Assembly (NCBI GenBank): GCA_041672395.1
Contig: JBAYZS010000011.1
Coordinates: 1 to 59,337, forward strand
Source: UBA5287 sp041672395
GTDB taxonomy: Bacteria; Bacteroidota; Bacteroidia; Bacteroidales; Dysgonomonadaceae
Direction of reading: 5' to 3'
DNA: 59,337 bases
Of this stretch, positions 48,042 through 59,212 are shown piece after piece. Every line of letters begins with the position of its first letter. The first letter of the stretch is position 1. The notes below the pieces were generated by a model that saw only the letters and a list, made by a program, of their open reading frames with translations, was not told the DNA's origin and did not search any database. The position numbers were made by a program, and so were the translations under genes.

Positions 48042-48070
48042 TTATTAAAAAAAGATTCATACAAAAAAAG

Positions 48071-50238
48071 TTATTTTATTAATTTTTCAAGAAATGGAAT
48101 TACCATAGATTGACTATTAAGGCTATAAAGAGAATTTTCTGAGTAATTACCAACTTTGATACTAATTCCGTTTTCTGGTAATGCTCTAAACATATCTTCA
48201 TCAGTTGTGTCGTCACCAATAGCAAATACAAAATCATAGTTATGTTCTTCCAATTGCCTTGTAATAACATTCCCCTTGTTGTTTTCAGGTGATTTGATTT
48301 CAATAATTTTATCACCTCTTACGATTTGCAAATTCTGTCTTGTACACGGTTCCATAAGTTCGTTGATTATTTGTTTTTCACGCAGTTCTGCCAACCAAAC
48401 ATCCACTTTTCTAAAATGCCAAACTAAAGCGGTATCTTTTATTTCCATAGTAGAATGTGGCGTTTTGTCCACGGTATGTTGAACTATATCAACTATCTCG
48501 TCATTCCACGGGTACTTTTCTATCACATTTTGATTCCATTTATTGTTTTCTTTATAAAAAGCGCCGTGTTCGGCAGCAAAGTCGATATCCAATTCTTCAA
48601 ACCACATATCCATAATTTCTCGATTTCTGCCACTATTTATTATAACTTTATTTTTCGAGTCATCAGCCAGCTTTTTCAACAAACTTAACAATCGTTTCGA
48701 GGGTTTAGCATCCATCGGATTTTTTACAAACGGCGCTAATGTGCCATCATAATCCAGCACTATTAATCTGGAATTTGCGGCGTCATATCGGTGTTTGATG
48801 TCGTTTAGCTGCTTGTTATCAATTATTTTTTGATTAATACTTTCATTTTGACTTTTAATAGAAATCATTTCTTGAATGAAGTCTTTTGCCCACTTTCTCA
48901 CATCATTTCTTGCAATAAGTTTTTGCATCTGCGACAGTCGTTCTCCTTTTTCCTTGTCACTCATAGATAGTGCTTGTACCAGTGCATCTTCAATTTCCTT
49001 TTTATCATTTGGATTGATGATAATTGCATCAGTCAACTCATTGGCGGCGCCAGCCATTTCGCTAAGAATTAACACAGCGTTATTTTCACGCTGAGTAGCC
49101 AAATACTCTTTTGCCACTAAGTTCATGCCATCACGTAGAGGTGTTACCAAGGCTATTTCCGCATTAAGATACATAGCGATTAATTCATTGAAGTTAAAAG
49201 AACGATAAAAATAGTAGATCGGCGTCCAACCTATCGTAGAGTACATTCCATTTATTTGACCAATAGTTTGCTCAATTTTCATTTTCAGATCGGCATATAA
49301 TTGAACTTCATCCCTTGAAGGAACTACTATCATTACCAGAGAGACTTTCTCGTGAAATTCTAAATGATTTTTCAGAAATTCTGCAAACCCTTCGAGTCTG
49401 TGCAGTATTCCTTTACTATAATCAAGCCTGTCAACCGAAAGTATGGTGGTTTGTTCACCCATTTTTCGTTTAAGAATTTTTGCTTTTTGGACTACAGTGG
49501 GTAGTTTGGAGGCATTGTGGTACTGCTCATAATTAATTCCCATAGGAAATGCATCCACGTGTACAACTCTATCCTTAAGACGTATTTCATCTAAGTTGCA
49601 ATTTAAGTCCAACACACGATAAATGGCACTAATAAAATGGCGCATATAATCGTGCGTATGGAAGCCAATTAAATCGGCTCCCAACAGCCCTTCCAGACTT
49701 CTTCTCTATCAGGTAAAACCCTGAAAAGTTCATAAGAGGGGAAAGGTATGTGGTGAAAATAACCGATGTTTACGTTAGGTTTTTTGTCCCGTATCATCTT
49801 CGGAAGTAACATAAGTTGGTAATCCTGAACCCAGATAATATCATCATCTTCTATGTGTGGTAAAACTGCTTCACAAAACAGCCGATTTACCTCCTTGTAG
49901 GCTTCCCAATATTCTGTTTTGTACTGAATGTAGGAATAGAAATAATGGCACAAAGGCCAGATCGTACTATTACTGTATCCTTCATAGTATTTTTCAATGT
50001 GGTTTTGTGTCAAGTAAACAGGATGGTATTTCAGTTTCTGAAGTCGCTTGGATACTATTTTTTTTTCATTTTCATCTTCTGTGTGAAATCCGGGCCATCC
50101 GACCCATACTTTCTCTGCTTTCGTTTCAAGCGAGCCTAATCCTGTAGCCAAGCCTCCAACACTCCTGCTCACGTTAATTTTTCCGTTTTTCTTTTGGACA
50201 TGAACTGGAAGCCGGTTTGCAATGATAATTATTTTCAT
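48071..50238 (-). pseudogene. Fused trehalose-6-phosphate synthase/phosphatase, frameshifted
   Basis: The gene fuses OtsA (GT20, UDP-glucose plus glucose-6-phosphate) and OtsB (HAD phosphatase). The first part (49669-50238) has IANRLPV, SVGGLATGL and FHHIPFPSYELF. The rest (48071-49684) has GADLIGFHTHDY, FPMGINYEQY, VDRLDYSKGI and DGMNLVAKEY, then the phosphatase motif VLDYDGTLAPF and GDDTTDEDMF. The two parts are in different frames: at 49688-49690 a GGG run (minus strand) is one base short, so translation ends at GCWEPI instead of continuing GLLGAD. Adding one G restores a protein of about 722 residues. A sequencing error in the run cannot be excluded. The product would make trehalose. Confidence 0.92.
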
Positions 50239-50735
50239 TTGTTTATTTTTTTACATTAAAGTCTGATGGAACACGACATTAAACATTCATTTGCGTATTT
50301 AGAGAAGCATTACATGACTGTTTCATATTTAAAATATTTAGTTGAAAACCAAATAAAATGACAAATAAAAAAAGATGTCTTAACACCAATAGATGAACTC
50401 AAATTCGCTAAAATATGTCATCCATCAGCTTGTTATCTTGATTTCTTTAAAGGTTCATTAAAAATGATTAATAATCAAACGGTTTTAAGATAAATTACGC
50501 TTTCTCTGCATCATATATTTTTTCATCTTTCGTTTTGATAATGTCAAGAATATTGAAATTAAACCTATCACCTGATGTAAATATTATTTTCTTGATTCGG
50601 TATTTAACCAGATTTTTTTACTAACAAGACGGTCTTTTTACTGACATCATTTTTAAGTACAATGATTATTGCATCCATTTTATTCTGAAACGCAGTATTA
50701 TTTGAAGTGATTTTTTTTCAAAATAAACTGGTTTT
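50239..50735. other. Intergenic region upstream of otsAB
   Basis: About 500 AT-rich bases, no gene, RNA or clear promoter recognised on either strand. Confidence 0.5.
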
Positions 50736-50876
50736 TTAATACTTAAGTTCTTTGATTATTTCTAAATTATCTTTGCTTAAAGCAATGGCAGTAACTTCGT
50801 GCCCTAACTTGTGTAAATTAAAACACAATAAAATTCCACTGCTTTGGTCTATTATAAAAGACAATCTCTTTTCTAA
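50736..50876 (-). pseudogene. Short Rossmann-like (SDR?) gene remnant
   Basis: 47 open codons overlap the racemase stop by 4 bases and have no ATG. The text SFIIDQSSGI followed by HKLGHEVTAIALSKDNLE resembles the first strand-turn-helix and second strand of short-chain dehydrogenases (xxSSGIG..). It is probably the stump of a gene that once followed the racemase. The match is weak and short. Confidence 0.3.
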
Positions 50877-51943
50877 CTAAATCTTTTTTCAACATATTTT
50901 GAATTCAACAACTTTAATGTGCTGTAATAATCCAAATCAAATTCTATCATGTCTCCTACTTTATAGTTGGAGTGAGTATCGTCCAAGTTTACTACAACCA
51001 TATCAGAAGTTGCTCCTACAATGGTTATGTTTTTGTCTTTAGGACGTAAGTGATTAGGTTCTACGTCCAATAAACCAATATCAATAATGGCTCTTACACC
51101 TCTTTTACCGACCATTTCTTCATTAACTTCATACGTGTTGCCTTCTAAGTTTGTTCCGAATTCTCCATTTGGTTCCATCGGTTTTTCCGACATTTCAATA
51201 ATTTGGCAGTATAGTTTGAAAATATCATTTTCCAATTCGTCCAGTTCAAGTCCTGTATATACATCAGTACCAAAAAATAAGGTTTCACCCACCCTGAAAT
51301 GATTTATTTCTTTCGGCAATTCGTTATTCAACAGCAAATGCAGAGTGACTGAAGAACCACCTGAAATGTAATTTACCTTATGCCCAAAGCGCTCTTCCAA
51401 TCTGTTTTTATAATCGATAAGCTTTTGTAATTTTTCATTACTCGGCAATACACCATACAGACAGGATAAATTCGCGCCTATACCAATAATTTCGATATTC
51501 TTCAGTTGGTAAACTTTTTCAAAAAAGGAAAGCAGTTTCTCCTGGGGTACTCCTTCTCTGAGCTCTCCAAGCTCCAACATAATGATTATTTTGTGTATTT
51601 TCCCTTGTTTTTGGGCTTCTTTTGACAACAATCTTATGGTGTGTGACTCAGTGTTCATGCTAATATCGGCATACCTAACAACGTTGGCGATATCATTTTG
51701 GGCGGGTGGTTTAATGTAAATTGTTTCTACCCTTTCATCTATTAATTTTATTGTTTGCAGGTTTGATATGCGCGAGTCACAGACTTGCTGAACTCCTAAA
51801 TCAAGCAAAGCTTTTAGTAGCGGTTTACTTCCACATAAGAGTTTTGTTACAACAGACCATTTAATGTGATTTTTTGTAAACAGATTGTCAATAAATTCAT
51901 AATTGTACTTTAATTTATCTGTATTGAATGTAATATATGCCAT
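50873..51943 (-). CDS. Alanine/ornithine-racemase-family PLP enzyme
   Basis: 356 residues, cytoplasmic. The fold-III PLP barrel starts with VVTKLLCG, so K34 is the likely PLP lysine. VCDSRISNLQTIK, MLELGELREGV, GANLSCLYG, SGGSSVTLHLL and HFRVGETLFFG follow the pattern of the ornithine racemase/YhfX branch, which differs from classical alanine racemase. It should racemise an amino acid; the substrate may be lysine, ornithine or a beta-amino acid relative given the KamA-type neighbour (inference). Its ATG overlaps the GNAT stop by one base (TAATG), so translation is coupled. Confidence 0.85.
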   Translation of the reverse strand: MAYITFNTDKLKYNYEFIDNLFTKNHIKWSVVTKLLCGSKPLLKALLDLGVQQVCDSRISNLQTIKLIDERVETIYIKPPAQNDIANVVRYADISMNTESHTIRLLSKEAQKQGKIHKIIIMLELGELREGVPQEKLLSFFEKVYQLKNIEIIGIGANLSCLYGVLPSNEKLQKLIDYKNRLEERFGHKVNYISGGSSVTLHLLLNNELPKEINHFRVGETLFFGTDVYTGLELDELENDIFKLYCQIIEMSEKPMEPNGEFGTNLEGNTYEVNEEMVGKRGVRAIIDIGLLDVEPNHLRPKDKNITIVGATSDMVVVNLDDTHSNYKVGDMIEFDLDYYSTLKLLNSKYVEKRFS

Positions 51944-52395
51944 TATTCTGTTTTTTTTATCAATCTCATTTCGATATACTTAGAAGTAAACCCTAAATGT
52001 TTGTAAAGGCCAATTGCCGGATTGTCTGGTTCCACGTGCAATGCAATACTACCATTAGCGTAATTAATAGCATTCTGCATCAATTTTTTACCTATTCCTT
52101 TTCCTCTGTATTTTTTATGAGTAGCAATGTAAACCAATATATTTTCGGGTATATAATCTTTCATTCCGGTTTGGTTAACTACGACGCATCCAACAATTTT
52201 ATCGTACTCAATGGCAGTTATGATAAATCCTCCGAAAGAAACCATTTTATCACTTAAAGCATATGCAATACATTTTTCTATATCATTTTTCGGATCGCCA
52301 TATTCTTCCAAATTCTCATATAAGAAATCGACAATGAATTTTTTTGTTGCTTCAGTTGGTTTGTTTGCTACTGTATATACAATGTGTGTAATCAT
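51943..52395 (-). CDS. GNAT-family N-acetyltransferase
   Basis: 150 residues with the acetyl-CoA loop YRGKGIGKKLMQNAINYA (R/Q-x-x-G-x-G/A) and the strand NILVYIATHKKYRG before it. The end VEPDNPAIGLYKHLGFTSKY is the usual GNAT finish. It lies between the KamA-type remnant and the racemase. In archaea and some bacteria a lysine 2,3-aminomutase and an acetyltransferase make N-acetyl-beta-lysine, an osmolyte. That enzyme (AblB) is longer, so this one is at most a functional analogue (inference). Confidence 0.88.
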   Translation of the reverse strand: MITHIVYTVANKPTEATKKFIVDFLYENLEEYGDPKNDIEKCIAYALSDKMVSFGGFIITAIEYDKIVGCVVVNQTGMKDYIPENILVYIATHKKYRGKGIGKKLMQNAINYANGSIALHVEPDNPAIGLYKHLGFTSKYIEMRLIKKTE

Positions 52396-52475
52396 CCTTG
52401 TTTTATTTTTGTAGTGTTTAATTTAAATACCAAATCTTTTGAATTATCGGTATTTCTTTATTTTTCAAAAAAGAA

Positions 52476-53181
52476 CTATTCTTCATCAAATGCCGGTTTC
52501 AAGTCATTGAACCAAGTGGCTTTTGGGTCATATTTTGTAAAAAAGGGAATATCTACCCATTCAGATTTTCTACCTTGCATAAATCGTAAAACATAAACCT
52601 TCTCTCCCCTTACTTTCTGTACTCCAAGTACTTGAATTTTTCCGGGTTCACAACTCATACTTGGTCTACGTACAGTACGGCAAATGCCACTTACTTGCCT
52701 ATAAACATTGCGAAATATGTTCCAACATTTATCGAGAAGAAACTCAAAGTATCGTTTAGAACCCGTGTCCCGAGCAATAAACATATAGTAAGGTATACAG
52801 CCTAAATCCACTTGTATGCGCCACAGATCTGACCATATTTCTGATTTGTCGTTGATGTGTTTTAATAGTGGTGACTGGGTCCTTATATTTGCTCTGGTGG
52901 CTCTAATCCTTTTTATCGGCATCTTGCTCCATTTGGTTTTTTACTGTATTGTAATATCTTGTTTTCAACATATCTTTTCGTGGAAATGTTAGGGTAAACA
53001 TTGGATCGGTTTCAACGTTCGCCCAATCAATTAATTCATCAATAACGTAATTATTGGTCTTAAAAGGTAAAACGCGACCCACCACTTCGATAGCCTCAAT
53101 TATTTCTTTTGATACTCCGGCTATCTGAGGTATCAATTTGTAATTATTCAGCGTGTAGAATTTTAATTGTGATTTGTTCAT
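52476..53181 (-). pseudogene. KamA-family radical-SAM aminomutase, internal deletion
   Basis: Two pieces of one protein. The first (53181 down to 52903, from the ATG at 53181) has IEVVGRVLPFKTNNYVIDEL and DPMFTLTFPRKDMLK, the N-terminal region of KamA-family enzymes. The second (52922-52476) has RIRATRANIRTQSP, DLGCIPYYMFIARDTG and CRTVRRPSMSCEPGK, the C-terminal region. The radical-SAM core with its Cys-x3-Cys-x2-Cys cluster, roughly 180-220 residues, is missing, and the two parts overlap in different frames. So the gene is dead. Intact members shift the amino group of lysine or glutamate from position 2 to 3. Confidence 0.85.
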
Positions 53182-54302
53182 CTTAAAAATTTTGTTTGTT
53201 ATGAAATTTACGACGCATCGCCTTATAAAAACAACCAATTAAAAAACCATTAACAATAGTCAGCATTTTCATTAATATCGCAATTCTCAAAATATGCTTT
53301 TTGGTAGATACCGGAATTTAAATAGCCAAAAGAATGGCCTTGTAACTAAAGTATCAAATCACTTTAACTAATGAGAACAATAAACTCTGTTAATTTTAAA
53401 TTCGAGAATGCTTTCGATAATGTTTTCGTTTATCGAAGTCTACAATCCAATTTCTGATTTTTTTACTAAGATTGAATTTGTTGTGTCCAACAAAAAGATA
53501 CATTGTTGCAATAATTTAGGGTTGAAATGATAATTTCAAATTATTGAAACAAATCAACTGAAGAAAATTAAATAATTTTCTAAAAAGACGTTCTAATAGT
53601 ATTGTATAATAAAAATAGAACGATAGAAATTTGTCAACATTAAAATAGCCAATTTGATTGAATTATAAGCCATTAATGCTTTGATGTATTGCAAATATAG
53701 AAAAAAATGAAAAAAGCACAGAACCGCTTAACGGTTTTTAAGGTTATATAACATTCTGAAAACGGTTAATTAAGAGGTCTTCGTGTATGCAATTTGTTCT
53801 GCCTAATGGGTGATTATGAGATTATTCGTTGACTTGATTTTTAATTCATCCCTTTTAATACATTAAATCTGCCAATGGCAACATCAACGATCAAATTATT
53901 ACCAATACTGTACCTTTCAAAGAGTTTGATCGGCTAAAGGTATTTGTAATGATATTGCTGTTATTTATAAGTATGTAAATCAGATACATCGAGTTATTAC
54001 GGACTATAGTTGTTTTAAAAAATCTAAAAAATAACTTCAAAGGAATAAGGTTTATATTTAGGAATCTGTATGCTTAATTATTTAACTTCCTCTAAATTAC
54101 GTTATTTTATAAGAGTTAGTAGTGTTGAATTTAATTACATCATCTTATTAAAATTCGAACTGAATTATGTATCGTTGTATAGAGAGAGCTTGGAAGATTT
54201 CTTTTCTTCTATAATAAAATCAGCAATGTCTTATACATCTGCTTTTTGTTGGGAAGATCTATACTTTTAATCATACCGGGAACTAAAATAAAACAGAAAA
54301 TA
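53182..54302. other. Long non-coding stretch
   Basis: About 1.1 kb of AT-rich DNA with many stops in all frames. A -7-like box on the minus strand (TATATTTG, 53692-53699) and a small hairpin AACCG/CGGTT at 53722-53736 are the only structures seen. A 66-codon open frame at 54070-54270 (+) has no recognisable features. The DNA may be decayed insertion or gene material. Confidence 0.5.
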
Positions 54303-54880
54303 TCACTTCTGTCCACTTAAAATAAGTTGATTATCATTTCGCTCTTTGGTATCATTGATATCTATATCAGTAATAAATTCATTTACAGGAGTCTTATCCA
54401 AAAGAGAGATTCCTGAAATTTGCAAAATCTCGTAAGTTATTCGGTTGATTTGTATATTGTGTTCAACAATTGCAACCGGACAATATGCGATAATTGCACT
54501 GTATATTTCGATTCTAAGCGCATTCGGGGAAGTTCCCTAAAAAGATTTGATTTTAAGATTCTGTTTGATTCATTTGAAAAACAGTTCTATTTGCCAACGG
54601 TTCTTATAAAGCATTGCAACCTGTTTGGCTGTGAGTTCAAAATTATTTGTAAGGAATATGAGAGTTGTGTTCTTATCCTTGTAATAAAATGCAGCATTCC
54701 TAAGGCTTACATGATAATCTTTAGATATGTAGAATCCTTTTAAGAAATCTGTCTGATCGGTTATAACACTTGTAGTTTAATTTACAGAGTTATTAGTCTT
54801 AACTTCAAACTTCAGGTTCTTTCAGGCTTAAACTAGAGTCTGCTTATTATCTCCGAATAATGCACAAAATTTTATTTGTG
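54303..54880 (-). pseudogene. IS4-type transposase remnant (C-terminal)
   Basis: On the minus strand a decayed frame reads YKNRWQIELFFK, stop, IKQNLKIKSF, stop, GTSPNALRIEIYSA and YEILQISGISLLDKTPVNEF. This is the end of an IS4-family DDE transposase, including the YREK-like R-W-x-x-E region. Two in-frame stops (one replacing the Trp of FFKWIKQ) and another upstream make it inactive. No inverted repeats were found. Confidence 0.75.
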
Positions 54881-54905
54881 ACTTGACTGGATAAAAGTTT
54901 ATATT

Positions 54906-55519
54906 TCACATTTTCATGAGGTACGACACAAACCAGTCAAAAACAAACAGAGAGATATCCCTCATGTACCGGATCAGGTTCATTACAAAAATGATTGTCC
55001 CTCTCAAACTTCTTGATGTCGTGGGCAATTTGGCATGGATATTATTTAAACCATTCCATATTTACTCTGACCAAACTTCCTTTAAACCTGGTTGCGTTCT
55101 GTGGCTTCTCCTTGATCTTTACGTTTCCGGTATCTGCTCTTAATCTCTTTCACCGACTTTCGGCCCAGTGGCTCCCCTGTATACGGGATTCCTTTCTCTT
55201 TTAAAACCACCTGTTCTCCCGAGTGAAATAATCTTGTCCACCTGAACCAGATCCGATATTTCCCTGTCAGTTCCCTGAAACCTTCGAACTGTGCCTGAAG
55301 ACACTGCCCCTCGTTGAAAGCATCCCAATCAAAATGATCTACCTTGGTATATCCATCCAGTAGGCTGATGTTTATCTTGGCACCAAACTCTGTTTTTGCC
55401 TTGGCTTTACCACGGAGATGGGGCGAACATGCGGTTGATGAATGTCCTCGATGCAATATTCTACTTGATGATTCCTCTTCTTGTACATTATCTCCTGCTG
55501 TGTCAGCATATATATCCAT
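54906..55519 (-). pseudogene. IS1182/IS5-type transposase remnant
   Basis: The minus strand encodes GKAKAKTEFGAKINISLLDG, FDWDAFNEGQCLQAQ and LKEKGIPYTGEPLGRKSVKE, then in another frame IIFVMNLIRYMRDISLFVFD. These are the DDE-domain end blocks of IS1182-group elements. The N-terminus is missing, the beginning is out of frame, and the tail is shifted with stops. It directly abuts the end of the GH15 pseudogene. Confidence 0.75.
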
Positions 55520-55536
55520 TATTCAGCAAGCATTAA

Positions 55537-57155
55537 TTAAGGTTGAATAAATTTGGATGATTTTTTTTCTTCAGAAAAGAGTGATGCTGTATTTATAAAT
55601 GTAAGGTGTGAGTATGCCTGCGGAAAGTTACCTAATTGTCGTTTTGTTTCAAAATCTAAATTTTCACTGTAAAGCCCAAGGTGGTTTGCATAATTAATCA
55701 TTTTTTCAAACAGACGTTTTGCTTCATTCTGCTCTCCAATGACAAAAAGCGCTTCAATCAGCCAAAATGTGTAAATTGTAAAAGAGGACGAAGGCGTTCC
55801 GAAGTCATCTTCTGACTTATATCTGTATATTAGTCCGTTGTGCATCAATTTTTTTTAACTGCGTAAACGGTTTTTATAAATTTTTCATTATCTGCTTCAT
55901 CACGTCATTTCACATAATATGCATCTTTGTCAAGCAATTCAGCTATTTGGCTTGCCCTGTCCAATGCCACCCAGCTCATTACTTTTGAAAAAACAAAATT
56001 CCTTTCTTTAGTTCTAAATTCCCAAATGCTTTTATCTGGTTTACGCCACGTGGACTTAACCATACGAACAATAATTTTACCACCTCCCAAATTTCTTCTA
56101 TTTCATCCAAAGTTCCCTCGAAGTACAGATAATATTTGTAAATTACATCGAGTAGGTAACCAAACGAATCGTTCTGTAATTAATTATAAGCTGCATTCCC
56201 AATTCTCACAGGATAAGAATTTTCAAAACCGGAAAGGTGCGTAAGAGTTTCTTCAGTAAGCTCACGTTCACCTCTGATGCCGTACATAATTTGATATGTG
56301 TTGTCGCGAGATTTCAAAATTCGCTTAATATAACCGATAAACCGCTCTGCAGCGCCTCTATGTCCCATAAACAGTAGAGTCTCAATAGACATAGAAGCAT
56401 CACGTATTCAATAAAACCGATAATCCCAATTCCGGCTTTCACCAATGGCTTCTGGAAGGCTGGTAGTGAGAGCCGCTAACATAGCGCCGCTACTTTGGTA
56501 TGACATTAGTTTCAGAACCAGCAAACTACGTTGGATCTCACTATTATAAAGCATATATTTTCTTGAACGACTGCTCCAGTTAAGCCAATAAACTTTTGTT
56601 CGTTCATAGTCCAAAAAATGCGCTGAATGTCAACTTTAACTAACTTTTGATGGTATGAAAGCATAAAATAGTGATTTTCGGTTAAATCAAATTCTACACT
56701 TTGAAGCACGGTTTGGAAATTAATTGAAGCATAAAGATATATTTTATGTTCTTCTTCCTTCTTCATAGAAGCAGACTGTATATAACAACTTTTTATCACA
56801 TTTTTAGTAATTTCCCTGGCAAAATTCATTTGTGGATTGTAGATTATTCGCAGTCTGGGCTTCCCGCTTATTAATCGTAGAATACGATTTCGAATATGCC
56901 ATCAGTCGAACTGTAACGGGTTAATAGGATATTGGTATTAGGTGAATATTTTTTGCGAAATTTCATAATTGTTGGAAACCTGGATAGTAAATTCTCCACC
57001 TTTTTGTCTATCTAATAATTTTGCAAATACAGAAGGAGAATCAAAATCAGGAAAACACAACCAATCCATACTGCTTTTTTTGAAATTAATGCAGCAGTTC
57101 GGCAATTTCCGATTACACTATAGTCTTAGTTTTTTGTGTTTTGTAAATTTGTCAT
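55537..57155 (-). pseudogene. GH15 glucoamylase/trehalase-like enzyme, heavily degraded
   Basis: Pieces in several frames rebuild one GH15 protein in order: DYSVIGNCRTAALI, MDWLCFPDFDSPSVFAKLL, REITKNVIKSCYIQ, NWDYRFY-stop-IRDASMSIETLLFMGH, ENSYPVRIGNAAYN-stop-LQNDSFGYLLDVIY, FSKVMSWVALDRA and MMHNGLIYRYKSEDDFGTPSSSFTIY to SHLTFINTASLFSEEKKSSK. Lesions include an in-frame TAA at 57126-57128, one base lost in an A-run near 57080, a Trp codon turned to TGA near 56412, a Gln codon turned to TAA near 56180 and further shifts near 56090 and 55850. In Bacteroidota this family often lies beside otsAB, as here. Confidence 0.9.
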
Positions 57156-57213
57156 AATTGTTAAAGTGAGTAAATAATAGCTTACGATTGAAGGACTTTA
57201 TCGCTGTTTCTTG

Positions 57214-58149
57214 CTAAAAAATAATCTTTATCAGGAACAGCGCATAGAGACTGAAAAAAAGATAGCCTTCACTGACTGATATTTTTTTATCTTGCGTGAG
57301 CAAATAAAACATAATACCAGAACCAAGCATCACAGGAAGTGAGAAAGCAAGCAAATTTTGTGGAACTGAAATGGTCCCGAAGAACACGGCAATTGATGGA
57401 ATGAGAAGTGTATTGGATATGCACGAACCCAGTACATTCCCAATGGCTATTGAAGCCATCCCTTTTCGTATGGCCGCTATATTAACTGTTAATTCCGGCA
57501 GTGTAGTTCCCAATGAAAGTAACGTTACTGCTATTATTGAACTGGGAATGTTTAATACCTTTGCAATGTTGCTAAGAGAACTGACCGTAAAATCCGAACC
57601 AAAATAAATTCCTACGACGCAAATTATTAATAGTATTAATTCTTTAGTCGGAAATTTGTGGTTTTCTACTTCTCCGTTTATTTCTATATCGTTCAGGTTG
57701 TTATTTTCTTTAAGCAAGTGTACGCTGTAAATAAGGAAGATAACTAAGCCGATGGAAGCTTCAAGTAATTCTATTTTACCATCAAAAGCGATGATCGCAA
57801 AATAAAAGAAACTTCCTAATAAGAAATTAAGATCGGTTAAAATGTAAATCTTACCCAAATCAATATTATGTCTGTTTATCACAACGGCAATTCCCATAAC
57901 AAGGAGTAAATTGGAAACATTAGCACCAATCACATTACCTGAAAGAATTTCAGAGTTTCCTTGATAAACAGACATTACTCCAGAAACTAACTCGGGTAGA
58001 GAAGTACCTATTCCTACAATAAAAACTCCAACAACGAAATTTGGCAAATTCATATATTTTCCAATGGTTGAAGCTGCGTCAGTAAAGTAATTTGATGAAA
58101 CGATCAAGACAGTGAGAGCCGTGGTGAAAATTAATATATCAATCAACAT
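57214..58149 (-). CDS. Calcium/sodium antiporter (CaCA family, YrbG-like)
   Basis: 311 residues with about ten membrane segments. The two inverted ion-binding repeats are present: GIGTSLPEL (46-54) with GNVIGANVSN (71-80), and SLGTTLPEL (212-220) with GNVLGSCISN (237-246). It should exchange Na+ for Ca2+ across the inner membrane. A -7-like box on the minus strand (TAATTTTG) lies at 58275-58282. It appears intact, unlike its neighbours on both sides. Confidence 0.93.
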   Translation of the reverse strand: MLIDILIFTTALTVLIVSSNYFTDAASTIGKYMNLPNFVVGVFIVGIGTSLPELVSGVMSVYQGNSEILSGNVIGANVSNLLLVMGIAVVINRHNIDLGKIYILTDLNFLLGSFFYFAIIAFDGKIELLEASIGLVIFLIYSVHLLKENNNLNDIEINGEVENHKFPTKELILLIICVVGIYFGSDFTVSSLSNIAKVLNIPSSIIAVTLLSLGTTLPELTVNIAAIRKGMASIAIGNVLGSCISNTLLIPSIAVFFGTISVPQNLLAFSLPVMLGSGIMFYLLTQDKKISVSEGYLFFSLYALFLIKIIF

Positions 58150-58331
58150 TATACAGATTTGTTATTTTTGTTATTAAATGTTGGTTCCTTTCTAATCCAA
58201 GTTTTTCAATTATTTTTTTTTGATTATCATAATTTCATAATATTTAATCAGTTCGCTTTAAAATTAAATGTATACAAAATTAACAATCTAAATTTTATTA
58301 AACAATTATTTACATATAGTTTATCACTATT

Positions 58332-58345
58332 GTCCGATAAAAACT
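58332..58345 (+). repeat. Left terminal inverted repeat of the IS4-type element
   Basis: TGTCCGATAAAAAC, perfectly complementary to 59213-59226. Confidence 0.8.
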
Positions 58346-59212
58346 TATTAGAAGAAGAACGAGGGCAAATTTAAGTTTCTCCGTCGAACTAATAATTGTA
58401 GCTTTGTATTTACCACAAAACAAGACTACAATGAACAAAAGTACACATTTTTTCGGACAATCGGTTTTCATCCGCCACCGTCCATGACCACATGTTGTTG
58501 AAGAAGCTTGCTCTCACGACAATACCATTTACGTCTTTGACAAAGGATACAACGATCATAAAGCATTCAAACTGTTAGTGAAAATAGTTGCCGGCTTCGT
58601 TACCGCATCAAGGATAATGCCGTTTACAAGTTGGAAGAAGAGCTTTATATTGACGACTGCATTTACAGTGGCGTACTGGAGGGCATCATCATCGAAGTAG
58701 CTGTAAAGGAAGATGATGGTGTTGAAATCAAGCTTAGGTTGTACAAGGTTGTCTTTTATGACAGGAAGTTGGAGCGTGAGTTAGAGTTTCTCACCAACCT
58801 GTTCGAGATGCATGCCGACCTGATAGCTGCAATTTATAAAATAAGGTGGTAGGTCGAGCTGCTTTAAAGCAGCTAACAGGAATTTCCCTCTTAAATATTT
58901 TCTGGGCGAAAACGTGAACGCGATAAAAATACAAATATATTGCGTATTGATCGTGAACTTGCTATTCACGGTTATCCAAAAGCGATTGAAGCGGCCGTGG
59001 GTGTTCTCGAATCTAGTAGCTTTTTGCAGGATGCACCTGTTCAATTACCTGCATCTGATGAAATTATTGGAAATCCCGGAACGAGATTGGCAACGGGAAA
59101 ACTAAAATTTGAAGATGCTAATCCTTTTTAGGGGGCTTCCTTTTGAAAACAGTAAAAATATAAAAACAAAGACTGATAATAAATCCGTCATAAAGAAAGA
59201 AATTCATAACAG

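Noticed and set aside
51943..52395. Calling the acetyltransferase AblB (beta-lysine acetyltransferase)
   Set aside because: It is much shorter than known AblB proteins, and the aminomutase beside it is dead.
54070..54270. Possible small protein of 66 residues
   Set aside because: No signal, motif or promoter; the surrounding DNA is full of stops and looks decayed.
54420..54743. Plus-strand open frame of 107 codons
   Set aside because: It is the reverse side of a recognisable IS4 transposase remnant on the minus strand.
58940..59131. Open frame of 63 codons ending in ANPF
   Set aside because: It is a shifted frame over the transposase C-terminus, whose true blocks lie in the neighbouring frame.
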